From Theocolax elegans (lineage: Eukaryota; Arthropoda; Insecta; Hymenoptera; Cerocephalidae), in the NCBI GenBank assembly GCA_026168455.1, contig CM047426.1, positions 66,679,342 to 66,743,341 on the forward strand: DNA of 64,000 nt. Reading direction: 5' to 3'. Positions 33,855-44,560 of the stretch are shown here, one piece after another. The notes below the pieces were generated by a model. The model was not told the origin of the DNA and did no database searches. It worked only from the letters and a program-made list of their open reading frames with translations. The stretch's first letter is position 1. Every line of letters begins with the position of its first letter. The translations under genes and the position numbers were made by a program.

Positions 33855-34385
33855 GCGGTATGGTACATCGATATTTGTTAACTCTTTCGCTTGGCCGTCC
33901 ACTTGATGTGTTCAGTCTCTGGGTATGCTGGGGGGATTATGCGGCGCATGGAGGTGGCACATCTTATGAGCTGCCGGGGGGAATCCTAGTAGGCTTGGGT
34001 TTAACAGGTCGAGTGTGTTACTTCTTCGCGGCGCGTAGTTGCCTAGTACATGAGAGAAGTTTCAGTTCGTTTGGCCCCGCAATATATTTACTCCTTTATT
34101 ATTTTGATACGATTTGTAAGTATGTACTTGTACGTGTACACGTTGTACATGTATTATATATATATGTACACATTTGTATATGTATATGCCGAAATGTATT
34201 GTTAGCGGTTAGACGACGTTATAATAGTATATAAGTCTCACTAGTGTACAGTACTCCCTTCGGGGAGGTCCTCGTTTTCTTTTCGACATGTAGAGTGGAG
34301 GGTTGTGCGAAGGTAATAAGACCTTTTAATTTTAATTGTTCAATAATTCTTCTCTTCTAGTTTATATTCGGTTTTTAATTTTTAA
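33855..34385 (+). mobile_element. 3' untranslated region of the inverted Penelope copy
   Basis: The sequence matches 20293-19958 and 18535-18285 in reverse, without the LTR-like insert, and thereby shows the empty site of that insert in the (AT)n near 34150. The frame at 33860-34234 is open but belongs to this untranslated region and has no recognisable product. Confidence 0.75.
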
Positions 34386-34680
34386 TATTAATTTTAATTT
34401 AATTTAATTTGATAGTTGTGTGCGATATTGATGGAGAATTGTGTTCAAACCAATATGCAAACTTAATATCTCTGCGCCTTTTTTATTGGTAAGATTATGT
34501 ATTACGTGAGTTTTATTATTGTTATCTTATTAATCTGTGCAAATCGTAAATTTAATGAATATTTTTTGTATAGCCTTGAAAAGGGACGGTTCACAAAACG
34601 TCCGAAACGTCGGCACAAAATAAAAAACTGAGTTCGTGGAGATCAATTGGAGTTTTATTATTTTTTACTAAACTATTTTT
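34386..34680 (+). other. Penelope-type 3' terminal motif with GGACG/CGTCC hairpin
   Basis: At 34583-34616 the sequence GGACGGTTCACAAAACGTCC forms a five-base-pair stem and is followed directly by GAAACGTCGGCAC. A GAAACGTCGGC word after the endonuclease is common in Penelope-like elements, some of which carry hammerhead ribozymes there. The bases before the stem (TTGAAAAG) deviate from the hammerhead CTGATGA core, so an active ribozyme is unlikely. Confidence 0.4.
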
Positions 34681-35465
34681 GGACGAACAATAAATTCTTT
34701 TACCATCTATAAAAATATTATATTCCTAATGGCATTCCATACGATTAAAGTCACAAGGTATATTATAAAATTATCTAATTTTCATTTTAAATTATTATTG
34801 TTTGAAATATAATAAGTCTTTTTGTATTTCAGTATCCTGATTAGTTTATTAAGACTATCGAAATAATCAAAAATGCAGTAGTATTTCTTAATGATTAAGT
34901 TAAAAGGTATAGTTTTGACTTTGTCAATTTATTTATAATTAATAATAAAAATGTTTTTGTTACAGATATAACATATATAATATTAATAATATGTGACAAT
35001 ATGCATATTGGATATAAATCTTCTAAATGGCATTTTAAAAACAGTAATATTTATTTGAATATTTTATCTAATGTTTAATTAATTATACATTTAATATTTA
35101 ATGTTATAATTTAATTTTTCTGTTAAAGATGATTTCGATGAATACTTGCTGAATTTATAAATTATATAAACAATAAAAACGATATATTGAAAAAAATATA
35201 TCTTATGAAATATACAAGTGAATAGAGTACAATTGTAACATAATAATTGTAATTTAATTGAATAACATAATAATTGTAATTTGAAATTTTTGCAAAAATA
35301 AGTTTGTAAAATAAACAATAAAAATTAATTTGATTTATTGTATGTTCCAGTGTTGAAATTTTATTAATTTTAATTACGTAATCAAATGTTATTTTAATTA
35401 TTGTTATTAAGATAATTTTCTGGTAATAATATCGACATAGTAGTTGATATCTATTTGTTTAAAAA
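34681..35465. other. AT-rich spacer, nothing recognised
   Basis: A very AT-rich stretch. The frame at 35091-35318 is low-complexity (repeated KLQLLCYS-type words produced by a short duplication at 35235-35285) and not a gene. Confidence 0.5.
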
Positions 35466-35467
35466 AA

Positions 35468-35632
35468 CTATAAGGCCCAAAAATGTAAGGCCCAAAATTT
35501 ATAAGGCCCAAAAATGTAAGGCCCAAAATTTATAAGGCCCAACAATCTAAGGTCCAAATTTATAAGGCCCAAAAATGTAAGGACAAAAATGTAAGGTTCA
35601 AAAAATGTAAGGTCCAAAAGTGTAAAGTCCAA
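35468..35632 (+). repeat. Minisatellite of AAGGCCCAAAA units
   Basis: About ten units of 14-17 bp, such as TATAAGGCCCAAAA and TGTAAGGCCCAAAA, alternate in the left part and degrade rightwards to GTAAGGTCCAAAAG and GTAAAGTCC. Confidence 0.9.
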
Positions 35633-35785
35633 TTAAAATAAAACTTTGAAACTAAAAAAATGCACTTTTAAAAAACCGGAGAACCGGAGACCAAAAGTCG
35701 ATCCACTTTAATATAATATAAGATATTATTTTAATAATTTAAATTTTTTATTTAAATTTAATATTATTTTATAATTTAATTTTTA

Positions 35786-36151
35786 CTTATAGGCAGTCAA
35801 TCGATAGCTTTCTAAATCTGTTTTTTAATTAAATCTTAAGGGTTATTTATCTTGTTTTAAACCCCCCTTTGTCTGAATTGTTAGATAATTAAAAAAACTA
35901 TCGATCGACTGCCTATAAGTCGAAATTAAATAACGCAAAGTACCCCTTTTAGTCGAATAACGTTAAAGGTTGTTTCAAAATATACATGCTTCCCTTACAT
36001 AGAAGCTTGTTACTGTGTGTGTCCCCATTGGAATCCAGCTGAATGGATAGATAATTAAAAAAGCTGTCGATTGACTCCCTATAAGTCAAAATTATATACT
36101 CCAAAGTATTCCTTTTAATCGAATAACGTTAAGGGTTGTTTCAAAATATTC
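35786..36151. mobile_element. Small inverted-repeat element with partial direct copy
   Basis: CTTATAGGCAGTCAATCGAT at 35786 and its reverse complement ending at 35919 (one mismatch over 22 bp) bound a 134-bp MITE-like segment. Its right end and following sequence (35898-35981) recur at 36063-36151 as a diverged direct repeat, with TCGAATAACGTTAA in both. It has no coding capacity. Confidence 0.65.
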
Positions 36152-36898
36152 ACGTCTTTACGCATGTTATTACGTAAATTTCTGAATGTGCGTGTGCGTG
36201 AGCATACATACACATACGTACATACATACATGCATGCATGCACATTTATGAACATTTATATTTGTTGAAAAAACAATATAATTTAATTAAACTATGGTAT
36301 TAGCAAACAGTTGAAATGCTGGTGTTACCAGTGATGTGTTGTTATTACAGCGCTGAAATTACTGGTGAAATATCAAACGTATTTTTTACGTGCCTAAGTA
36401 TTAAATTCTTATTCCACATTAGTTTTTGTGAAATTAATAATGATTTAACTAAGAATAACTGTGTCCAGAGAAAAAAAATAATTTATTTCGTTCTTTTAAA
36501 AACGAACGCAGTATTATCATCATGATATTCCGTAGCATGAAGGTATTACTGCAGTGCATCATTATTTTACTCTTTATACTACGATATAAAATATACTGAT
36601 TGTTCTCTAAAGTACAAAATTAATTATTAACAACTTGTATTATTCTTTAATATACTTATGTTGATCGAATTTAGTAAATCACATTTATTTTACATCAACG
36701 TAAAGCAACTTTTGCACGAATCGCAGTAATACATAAATTTTTTTCGCAGAATTTGTTCAATTATCCATAATTTATCTAAAACGCCGCATTAGACAAAGGT
36801 AACTACGGTTTTTTTGATATTTTCCATTTTTAATATTTTACTCCAAATCTACTGGAAAGTCCACATTTCAAATTCCTTGGATTTGAAAAAAATACACA
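36152..36898. other. Spacer with CATACA/CATGCATG microsatellite
   Basis: A short tetranucleotide-like tract (ACATACATACATGCATGCAT) lies near 36218-36240. The open frame at 36316-36525 has no recognisable product and ordinary AT-rich composition; I do not call it a gene. Confidence 0.4.
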
Positions 36899-37085
36899 TC
36901 CTGGAGACGATATCCAGGTGGTCAGGGTGCCATCCACATCATCCGGACATCGTCTACAGGAAAGTCTACATGCCATTCTGCATAAATATGCAAAAAATAT
37001 TGTCACTTCCTGGAGATGATGTCCAGGTGGTCAGGGTGAACTCCAGGTCATCCGGACATCGTCTACAGGAAAGTCTACATGTCAT
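36899..37085 (+). repeat. Tandem duplication of a 111-bp unit with hairpin
   Basis: The block starting CCTGGAGACGATATCCAGG recurs 111 bp later as CCTGGAGATGATGTCCAGG. Both contain GGTGGTCAGGGTG and CGGACATCGTCTACAGGAAA. The start forms a CCTGG...CCAGG hairpin. The open frame across it is a by-product. Confidence 0.7.
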
Positions 37086-37524
37086 TACCCCTATTGTCAA
37101 CCACTCACAGGTAAAACCAAATGTGGTAAACGATAAATCTAATCGAACGCCAATTCCGTACGCCGTACGCCTTACACCGGAAAAATTTTACTTATATAAT
37201 TTTACTTATAGTATGATGATGATATGATTAGCGTTAAAATTTCGTCGAAGTTTTATTTCTTCTACACGGAGAGAAATGTATATTTAAATATTCCTATAAT
37301 CTTCAGTAAAAATTGCTATACTGTATTTTAATGGAGACACAAACTTAATTTATACTAAATTTTAGTATATGGTATCGTAAATTTTCGAATTATCAAATTT
37401 TACTATACCGTATATTAAATATTATGTATATTGTATATTAAATTTTATAAAATTAATAGTGTTATTGATATTGAAATATAACTCGATATAAAGAGCACAA
37501 CTCACACTACTTCATTTAATATTT

Positions 37525-37910
37525 ATTTTTTTTATTTACTAGTTTTTGTGCCATTTTTCTGGCACTTCCTGCCGTTTGTCCCCGCTTGGAGAACTTCAAT
37601 GGCATTTACCCACCACCTCTGTGTGGGTGCTTTTTCCCCACCTATTTTAATCCCCAACCACCCGAGATGGCTTGGTGTCTTCGAAATATTCTGTTTGGGT
37701 GTCAAAGTCACATTGCGTATAGGACATGACACCGAAACAGAACGTTCCACACCTCCCGCTCTCGTTGTAGTATGTGAAAAAACACCTAACCGATCACGAA
37801 AGCCGCACGAGAATGGTCGCCCATCCAACTACTAACCGCGCTCAGCGCTGCTTAACTTTCGCGATCGGCCGAGGTGCGTTTCCACCACTCCGCCACCGCG
37901 TCGGTCACTA
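37525..37910 (-). mobile_element. 5S rRNA-derived SINE (SINE3-like), copy 1
   Basis: The minus strand at 37878-37820 reads CTCGGCCGATCGCGAAAGTT, then AAGCAGCGCTGAG, GGTTAGTAGTTGGATGGG. This is the 3' half of 5S rRNA, containing the internal polymerase III control region, with only modest change from the animal consensus. The rest of the element extends left to GAAGTGCCAG. It is flanked by a 17-bp duplication (TACTTCATTTAATATTT at 37508-37524 and TACTTCGTTTAATATTT at 37911-37927, one mismatch), so it is a retroposed insertion. A second copy lies at 44561-44997. Open frames on both strands here are not genes. Confidence 0.85.
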
Positions 37911-38139
37911 TACTTCGTTTAATATTTTAGGCTTAAGGAAAGAGAGGAAGAGAGGCATATGTACACAAAAACTTCGCATTGTCTTTACGCTTTCTCCATA
38001 ATTTTTGCTCACTTATCCGGATGTATTTGACAGTAATTTTTCTAAATTTTACTATACTGTGTATGAAAATGTATGCAAATGTATATTATTTAGAATTTTT
38101 ACTATACCACATAGTAAAATATTATTCTGATATATACTT

Positions 38140-39895
38140 AACAAAATTAGTGCGAATTTAGTACAAAATCAGCACTAAATTTAGCGCTAAATCAGTACAA
38201 AATTGGTACGAAATTCGTCCGAAATTTGTACAAAATTTGTACCCTGAAAGTCCAAATTTACAATTCTAAATAAGCACAAAATTCATGCAAATAATATACA
38301 GAATTCGTACAAAATTAAGACATAATTTGTACTAAATTTGTACGAATTTTATATCCTATTAAAAAATTCACGCTGATTCAGTACTGATTTCATATTGTAA
38401 TCAATATAAAACCATCACCGAATCAGAGTAAAATCAGTACTGAATCTGCAGTAACTTTTTCCCAAAACGCAGAATTGAATTATAGTACAGAATCAGTACA
38501 AAATCGGTATTGAATGTTTACTGAATCTGCGATGAATCAGAGTTACACGCAGAGTAATAAAACAATAAAAGTTAATTTATATGTTATTAATAAAAGTGAG
38601 TAATCACATACCGTAACACGTGTTTATTCACATGATTTTTTACATATTAAATAACGTGATTATTTCGTTGTAAATTTCCAAGAGAAATGTATGTAGTATA
38701 ATTTTCTAAAAAAATTAGGTAAAAACACATAAAATTGTCAAAAAAACATAAAATAAATAAAAAAAAGTATTACACATTTTTCTGTTTATGTTAGTTATAT
38801 CACCCATCCACTTAAATTACTAACCGCGGTCAATTCTGCTTAACTTTCATGATCAATCATTTCTCAGTCTACTCTCAATGCTACATTCACAAACAATTAC
38901 GAAGATAATAAAAACATATTTGTAGACGTTTCAAAAAGCCTAGTTACAATTAATATGAAATTGCTGCAATATATTACTAAATATATATTGTTCTTCTAAT
39001 ATGGTACCGATGTACACATTGAAATTTTAACTTGTATGAAATTGCCCATATTTTAAAAAATATGTTTATTCCATTAAAATTGATGCCACTAAAATAAATT
39101 CTAACTGGGCTTTTCGAAAAGTCTACAAATATGTTTTTATTATCTTTGTAACTGTTTGTGAATGTAGCATTGAGAATAGACTGAGAAATGATTAATATAC
39201 TGAGAAATGATTTATCATGAAAGTTAAGTAGCATTGACCGCGGTTAATAAGTGGATGGGTGAATAACTAACATAAACAGAAAAATGTGTAATACTTTTTT
39301 TTATTTATCTTATGTTTTTTTGACAATTTTATGTGTTTTTTTTAGAGAATTATATTATATTTATATTATATTATTTTTTTAAAGAATTATACTACATACA
39401 TACTCTTGGAAATTTACAACGAAATAATCACGTTATTTAATATGTAAAAAATCATGTGATTAAACACGTGTTACGGTATGTGATTAATCACTTTTATTAA
39501 TAACATATATATAAATTAACTTTTATTGTTTTATTACTCTGCGTGTAACTCTGATTCATCGCAGATTCAGTAAACATTCAATACAGATTTTGTACTGATT
39601 CTGTACCAATTAATTTCTGCGTTTTGGGAAAAAGTTACTACAGATTCAGTACTGATAGCGTGAATTTTTTTAACAGGATATAAGATTCGTACAAATTTAG
39701 TACAAATTATGTGCTAATTTTGTACGAATTTCGTACGAATTTTGTTCTAATTTTGTACTAATTTTGTACAAATTCTGTATATTATTTGCATGAATTTTGT
39801 ACAAATTTCGGACGAATTTCGTATCAATTTTGTACTGATTTAGCGCTAAATTCAGTGCTGATTTTGTACTAAATTCGTACTAATTTTTTTAATAG
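38140..39895. repeat. Imperfect palindrome with 5S-like segments in both arms
   Basis: The arms meet near 39000. The outer parts consist of many variants of AATTTAGTACAAAATCAG and GAATTTCGTACGAATTTTG; the inner parts hold TAACATAAACAGAAAAATGT and its reverse complement. Each arm carries a 5S-like piece: 38801-38859 (CACCCATCCACTT...TTAACTTTCATGATCA) and 39214-39262 (ATCATGAAAGTTAAGTAGC...GTGGATGGGTGA). These pieces are more diverged from 5S than the SINE copies. The frame at 38977-39234 has no recognisable product. Confidence 0.75.
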
Positions 39896-40002
39896 GGTAG
39901 CATAATTTTATAGAAGTATATTAAATTTCCTTCATGAATCGAGTTTGTGTTCCGATTACTGAAAAGTAGAGCAATTTTTAATTATACATTTCTCTCCGTG
40001 TA

Positions 40003-40700
40003 TAACTTTATAATGTACTTGATCTAGGGTTGCTTCTACACTTAGGAATTTTTCATTATTTGTTTATAACTATCGTGTGAAAGGGCATTGACACATGAAA
40101 TTCTGGCTTTCTTTATATTTTTATATAGTTGAATTAATATTCTAGATTTTGGAAAATATTCGTTTCTCCGAGGTTAAGTACTCCGAGTACATTACAAGGT
40201 AATATTTTCGAAAACTAAAAGTATATGCTTTCAAGTCATAAAGGTATAGTCTAGTTATATGAAAACACTTTCCACACTTATATTTAAATGTTTTTAAATA
40301 CATGAATTACTTACGTTGATTTTCTTTTCGTTGAGGTGTTCTGCTTCCTTAGATTTAGGGAATCAAATAACTATTTAACACTTTGGTTATAATTAATTAA
40401 ACCTTCTAATTTATATTAAAGTTTGAAGTTATTCAATACATTTTAAATTTTATCTTTACTACTCTCAGTAAACGTTTACTTGAAAGACGAGTCGATGTAT
40501 TGTACGAACTATCGAATTACAGGTCGATATCTTCAATTTATTTAAAAAAAAGTATTTATAAAATATAAAATTAATTTACAAACTTTAATTAAGTTATAAA
40601 ACGAACTCATTTAATAAATTGCTGACTTTGCATTTTGATTAATCCTTCGATTGATTGCTAATATCTTGATCATTTACAAACTTCGACGTTGGATCTTTAA
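40003..40700. other. AT-rich spacer, nothing recognised
   Basis: No coding frame, RNA or repeat end was recognised. Confidence 0.5.
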
Positions 40701-41100
40701 TTTACATTCCCTACTAGCACACAACGTTGTAGCAACGTTGTGGCAACGTTGTTTTGACAACGTTACAACGTTGTTATAAAAGTTTTTGAAACGTTGAAGC
40801 AACGTTGCTACAACGTGCGATATGTCCGCTAAGATTTATGTAAGTTGCCGCGATAAGTGGAAATAACGTTGTGATAACTTTTGAGCAACGCTGAAAATGC
40901 CTTTGAAAAATGTATTCCATAGAAAAATTTAAAAAATGTCCTGGGCAAGCAAATAAATACATTTTTTAATGCACAAAATTTTAACTAATAAAAAAAAATA
41001 AAAAAAATTTTCAACCCGCGGGAATTAAACCTCGGATCTTCAGCTCCGAAGGCTTACTCTCTACCAACTGAGCTATTTTGTTGTTCCTGTCATTAAATAA
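40701..41100 (-). mobile_element. tRNA-derived repeat with CAACGTTG clusters
   Basis: The minus strand at 41078-41012 has a tRNA-like sequence: A box in TAGCTCAGTTGGTAGAG, CCTTCGGAGCTGAAGATCCG in the anticodon region, and a degenerate B box GGTTTAATTCCCGC. The anticodon loop would be one base short and the acceptor arm does not pair, so this is a SINE head or tRNA pseudogene. The adjoining 40720-40830 is a cluster of CAACGTTG words (CAACGTTGTAGCAACGTTG, and others), and an A-rich tract lies between. Confidence 0.55.
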
Positions 41101-42045
41101 ACTTTAGGTTATTAATTTCGGAGCATATTTTGATAGTAGTTTATATAACCAAAAGTTAATTAAAGCGTAAGATAAGGACAGATGCATAGATTTTTAGGGT
41201 ATATAAAGAGGACCCAGAACAGACACAGCCACTCCTAATTTTTCGCCTAAAGCTTTCGTAAGGCGAAGCTCTGCTAGTCAACTCTTTGATTTTTATCCGA
41301 GGGCGTGGCACTGCTACTCGGACTTTAAAGAAATACGCATTCAAAATCAAGAGAGATCTTGTATTCGGGGATCGAGACGCATCGTTGACATCTACGAGCC
41401 ATACTCAAGGAACTACGACTTCGACATCTGGCAATCATCGGACTCCGAAAGCATACGCATCTAACGTCGACGCCCGCAGGTCTAGCAGGACATTATCGAG
41501 CCATTTGACACCGCTGTCCACGTTCGAGGCGGACCTTCGTTCCTCACCGTATATATATATATATATAAATATACACACTTATATATATATATATATATAT
41601 ATATTGGGTACTTAAGGTATATTCTTTTCGGCTATCTATACGCTTGTAATATTCGTAAAGGCAAACATGATATTTTATGTTATCTCAATTACTGAACCAA
41701 CCGTTTTCTCTTACAAGAACTATTGTTTGGAACTGCAATTTATTTATAATAATTCTTATTTCGATTATTACTTATTAATGTTTATAATAAAATAACTTTG
41801 TGTATATTTCATTCTATAATTTGTTAACGTGTTCGCCGTACAATTGTTTATTTAATCAAAATTAAAATCGTTATTTGATTTAAATAATTTTATGCAATCG
41901 TTAATAAAATAGTGTAATTTTATGTGTGTTTTTGCCCATTAAAACGTTATAAGAATTTAGTTACACGTGTTCATTTAAAAGAAAACAACATATTATGATG
42001 TTAACAAATTTAAATAAATAGTGCATGATTAATACGAATAGAAAT
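41101..42045 (+). promoter_or_regulatory. TATA-containing sequence, possible LTR piece, and (AT)n
   Basis: GGTATATAAAGAGGACC at 41198-41214 is a good TATA-box match on the plus strand. It is followed by GC-richer sequence with a short hairpin (CTTTCGTAAGGCGAAG) and an open but unrecognised frame to 41540, then (TA)n at 41550-41604. The composition resembles a solo LTR, but I cannot fix ends. From 41650 to 42045 the sequence is AT-rich with nothing recognised. Confidence 0.3.
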
Positions 42046-42270
42046 AGTACATTACGATACAAGTGCGCAAAATAGGTGATTCCCACACGAGTCGGATTTG
42101 CCGCTCGAGCGAAGCGAGGGTGAAAAGGTGGGACGGGGTTGAAATCACTTTGTCTTTGATAATTTTGAGCACTATTGCAGGAAAAGTTTATTTTGCGCAC
42201 TAGTGCGGGAATGTACTAATTTGCGCACTCAACAGCGTGCGCAAGATCGAATTTTGCGCACGGAGTTAAG
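42046..42270. mobile_element. Solo fragment related to the 650-bp inverted repeat
   Basis: ACGATACAAGTGCGCAAAATAG then CACGAGTCGGATTTG and CGAGCGAAGCGAGGGTGA match the inner end of the inverted repeat at 17548-17620 in order, with mismatches. The right edge (TTTTGCGCACGGAGTTAAG) resembles that element's outer end. This is a short deletion derivative of about 220 bp with the same two end types. Confidence 0.6.
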
Positions 42271-42597
42271 AAAAATATATTATTTTATTATCCCACATTA
42301 TATCCTACATCTCTACTCTTAAAATAACTTCGCTCGCTACTCCCGGAGACGTAAGGCTAGTCCTAGACAAACAAGAGTGAAAGGAACGCGAATGGTTTAT
42401 TAACCATTTGCCTTCTTGTAACATTTTTTATGGTAGTTGGTACAAGTCTGGACGTGACAATATCAAAAATAATAAGATATGATACAAACAGGTAAAAATT
42501 TCCTTGTTCCATAAAGAGGGTATATTATTGTGTTTTTGTAAGAAAAATATCACGTGTCTTAATTATTATTACAAACTAATAGATATAAAAATCTTAC
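42271..42597. other. Spacer, nothing recognised
   Basis: AT-rich; no convincing third exon for the neighbouring gene fragment could be found here. Confidence 0.4.
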
Positions 42598-42955
42598 CAT
42601 TTAATAACTTATATCTAGTCACAAAATAGTTAGGACATATAGAGTAATAAATTTCTGGCCCAAGTGAGCCTAACATTACTATCGGCTGGTTTTCATATAT
42701 TCTGTATTTCGAAGTATTCCAGAAACACATATCCTTTAAAAAATATAAATTTTATTATGAGTATAACGATTAAAAGAAAAACAGCTTTATTCGAAACAAT
42801 CAATTTATTAAACTAAAATCATTAGAGAATTACCTGTAAGTAAATACTACAATTTATTATGTCATCTACTACTATTTGAGGTAAAATTTTTATTTCAAGC
42901 ATAGCCTTGGCACCAATTCTTTCTTTTGCCTGCACGATAATAGTACTGGAGTCAC
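42598..42955 (-). CDS. Two phase-matched exons of an unrecognised host gene
   Basis: Exon 42955-42834 follows an AAG acceptor and ends CAG before GTAATT; it reads DSSTIIVQAKERIGAKAMLE, IKILPQIVVDDIINCSIYLQ. Exon 42733-42598 follows TTTAAAG and ends before GTAAGA; it reads DMCFWNTSKYRIYENQPIVM, LGSLGPEIYYSICPNYFVTR, YKLLN. The first exon ends on a complete codon and the second begins on one, so the two join in frame without adjustment. Neither has a stop. The open frames, splice sites and ordinary protein composition support a real or recently real gene, but I do not recognise the family and find no further exons. It lies between two mobile-element fragments. Confidence 0.5.
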
Positions 42956-43313
42956 CTTAAAAATATTTTATTTGGAATTAGCCAAAATTTAATTTATTAG
43001 TTGTTATGTAATATAGTAAATGTTCTACGTGATCTATGTACCAAATATTAATAGGTTATTATTACTATAATAATAATTTTTTAATTATTTTGTTTATTGT
43101 TTAAATTTATTACATAAAGACGATATAAACTCACAGATTATTTATTTGTATTTGAGCGCCTTATCGACACATATTATAGTTATTCGATGGAGGTTTATGT
43201 AGGGATAACGTAGATACTTTGTACCACGGGAACGGAAAATGGTGGGACTTACAATAAGTTAACTAGTAAATAAAATCTATATTTAAATAAAGCTTAAAAA
43301 ACTGTAGAGGATA

Positions 43314-43634
43314 TGCTGGGATCGAGGGGGCTCGGGCGAAATAAAAAGAACACTCACTCTTGTAATAGAAAAATGAAAAACACCACTTTATTTCAATAGA
43401 AAAGTCAACAGAACAATGCACTGCGCGAAAGGCAAAGACGAGTAAAACGGGGAGCGAGTCGCCACGCGGCCTAGCTAAAGACGATCCAGCGAGAGCGAGT
43501 GTGAGCGCCACTGCGCTCGCTTGCGTACGTCCCGCGAGGCATTCTGGGTCCAGGAGTGGGGGTCGCCTCGGACTCGCCTGCTCGCTCCTTCTCCCTTCAT
43601 CTCACACACACACCTTGCTCGCACAAAACCAACA
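43314..43634 (-). mobile_element. Copia 3' LTR, 321 bp
   Basis: On the minus strand the segment starts TGTTGGTTTTGTGC directly after a purine tract (GGGAGGGAG), and ends CGATCCCAGCA. These are the expected polypurine tract, TG start and CA end of a 3' LTR. The Copia RNase H frame ends about 75 bp upstream. AATAAA occurs within (GAAATAAAGTGG), as expected for the polyadenylation signal. Frames on both strands through this GC-rich part are by-products. Beyond 43314 the flank is AT-rich. Confidence 0.8.
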
Positions 43635-43709
43635 CTCCCTCCCGAGCACGTGTGTGAACATCTAGCTGTATATTTATTTTTATTTATATCTGAAATCAAA
43701 CAAAGTTTA

Positions 43710-44060
43710 TTAGTCAATCCAGCTATTTATTAATAATTTAGTCAAGCATATATGTGATTCCAAAGACATTGCCTTTGTGAATATATCAGCTATTTGCTGA
43801 TCAGAAGAAATCCAACTTATTTTTACTAGATTTCTGACAACGCACTCTCGAATATAATCTCTTCGAACTTCAACCATATGACGAAGCTTATTCGTACTTT
43901 GAACCTGCACACTAGCTATGGCAGATTGATTATTATACCAAATTAACATCGGAGAGAAAGATGTATCTCGAATCAAGCTTAACGAATTATCTAAGGCAAT
44001 CATTTCTCTGCATACATCACCCATAGAGACTAACTCTACAAACTTACAAAATTTGACCTG
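43710..44060 (-). pseudogene. Copia RNase H C-terminus
   Basis: The frame reads FVELVSMGDVCREMIAL, then PMLIWYNNQSAIASVQ, NKLRHMVEVRRDYIRECV, and VKISWISSDQQIADIFTKAM. The NQSAI, R-H-x-EVRxxxIRE and QIADIFTK blocks are diagnostic of the last part of Copia-type polyproteins. It stops at 43710 (LINSWID), and the polypurine tract and LTR follow. Upstream of about 44050 the similarity ends, so only the 3' end of the element remains. The truncated 5' side is typical of partial copies. Confidence 0.9.
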
Positions 44061-44176
44061 TCCTCCGAAACATCAAACTCATCTAGAATTTAACACTCTC
44101 GAGTCGTGATTTGTATACGTCGTACATTGCTATTTTATTCGCGAATACGCACTGAAAATCTTAATATCGACCTTAC

Positions 44177-44222
44177 CTCTTGATTTGGGGACATCATAAG
44201 CCTTTCTGCTCTTGTTGTCCAT
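44177..44222 (-). CDS. Possible first coding exon (15 codons) with donor
   Basis: An ATG at 44222 opens MDNKSRKAYDVPKSR and meets a good splice donor (GAG then GTAAGG). About 150 bp upstream of it (44230-44390) is GC-balanced and could be 5' untranslated sequence or proximal promoter. No later exon is found, because the Copia fragment and AT-rich DNA follow. It could equally be chance. Confidence 0.25.
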
Positions 44223-44560
44223 CACGAAATCCAGGTGAGTAAAGAAAAAAAAACAACAAACGTCCTCGAGTCGAGCTGAGAAAATGGCGAAGACACCAGT
44301 GATCCTTGGAAACGCCTCACAGGAAAATGATCTCCTTTCGTCGAGCTTTTCTCAGTTCGAACTTTTCACCAAGCTTAAATCCAAAAACAAACACTAAAAT
44401 TTCAAGCAATAGAATGCTTTCCAGTCCGCGACAGAACGCGTATAGAAGTAAAAACATATATATAGCAAAACTATAGTTTGGCAAAAGCTTTAATGAAGTT
44501 TTTCAAAGTTTCGATAAATTTAATTAAAGATTCTACAACCTTCAGGTAAGTTCTTATATT

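Larger units (their letters stand above)
37263..40002. mobile_element. 2.7-kb element with perfect 20-bp inverted ends
   Basis: TACACGGAGAGAAATGTATA at 37263-37282 is repeated in exact reverse complement at 39983-40002. Next to each end, further imperfect inverted matches include TTACTATAC-type words. There is no transposase. The element contains a 5S-derived SINE (37525-37910) and a large internal palindrome (38140-39895), so it is non-autonomous and partly built from other repeats. The superfamily is unknown; the target duplication is not evident. Confidence 0.75.

Noticed and set aside
32184..34385. 5' inversion by twin priming as an explanation for the head-to-head RT and endonuclease
   Set aside because: It fits this piece alone, but the RT continues at YVDD 21985 on the same strand through its own endonuclease and 3' end, so the plus-strand piece is an inverted terminal copy of a second partial element.
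37820..37878. 5S rRNA gene
   Set aside because: Only the 3' half is present, fused to non-5S sequence and flanked by a 17-bp duplication; it is a SINE.
41012..41078. Functional tRNA gene on the minus strand
   Set aside because: The A box is good, but the acceptor arm does not pair, the anticodon loop is short and the B box is degenerate; it sits in repeat sequence.
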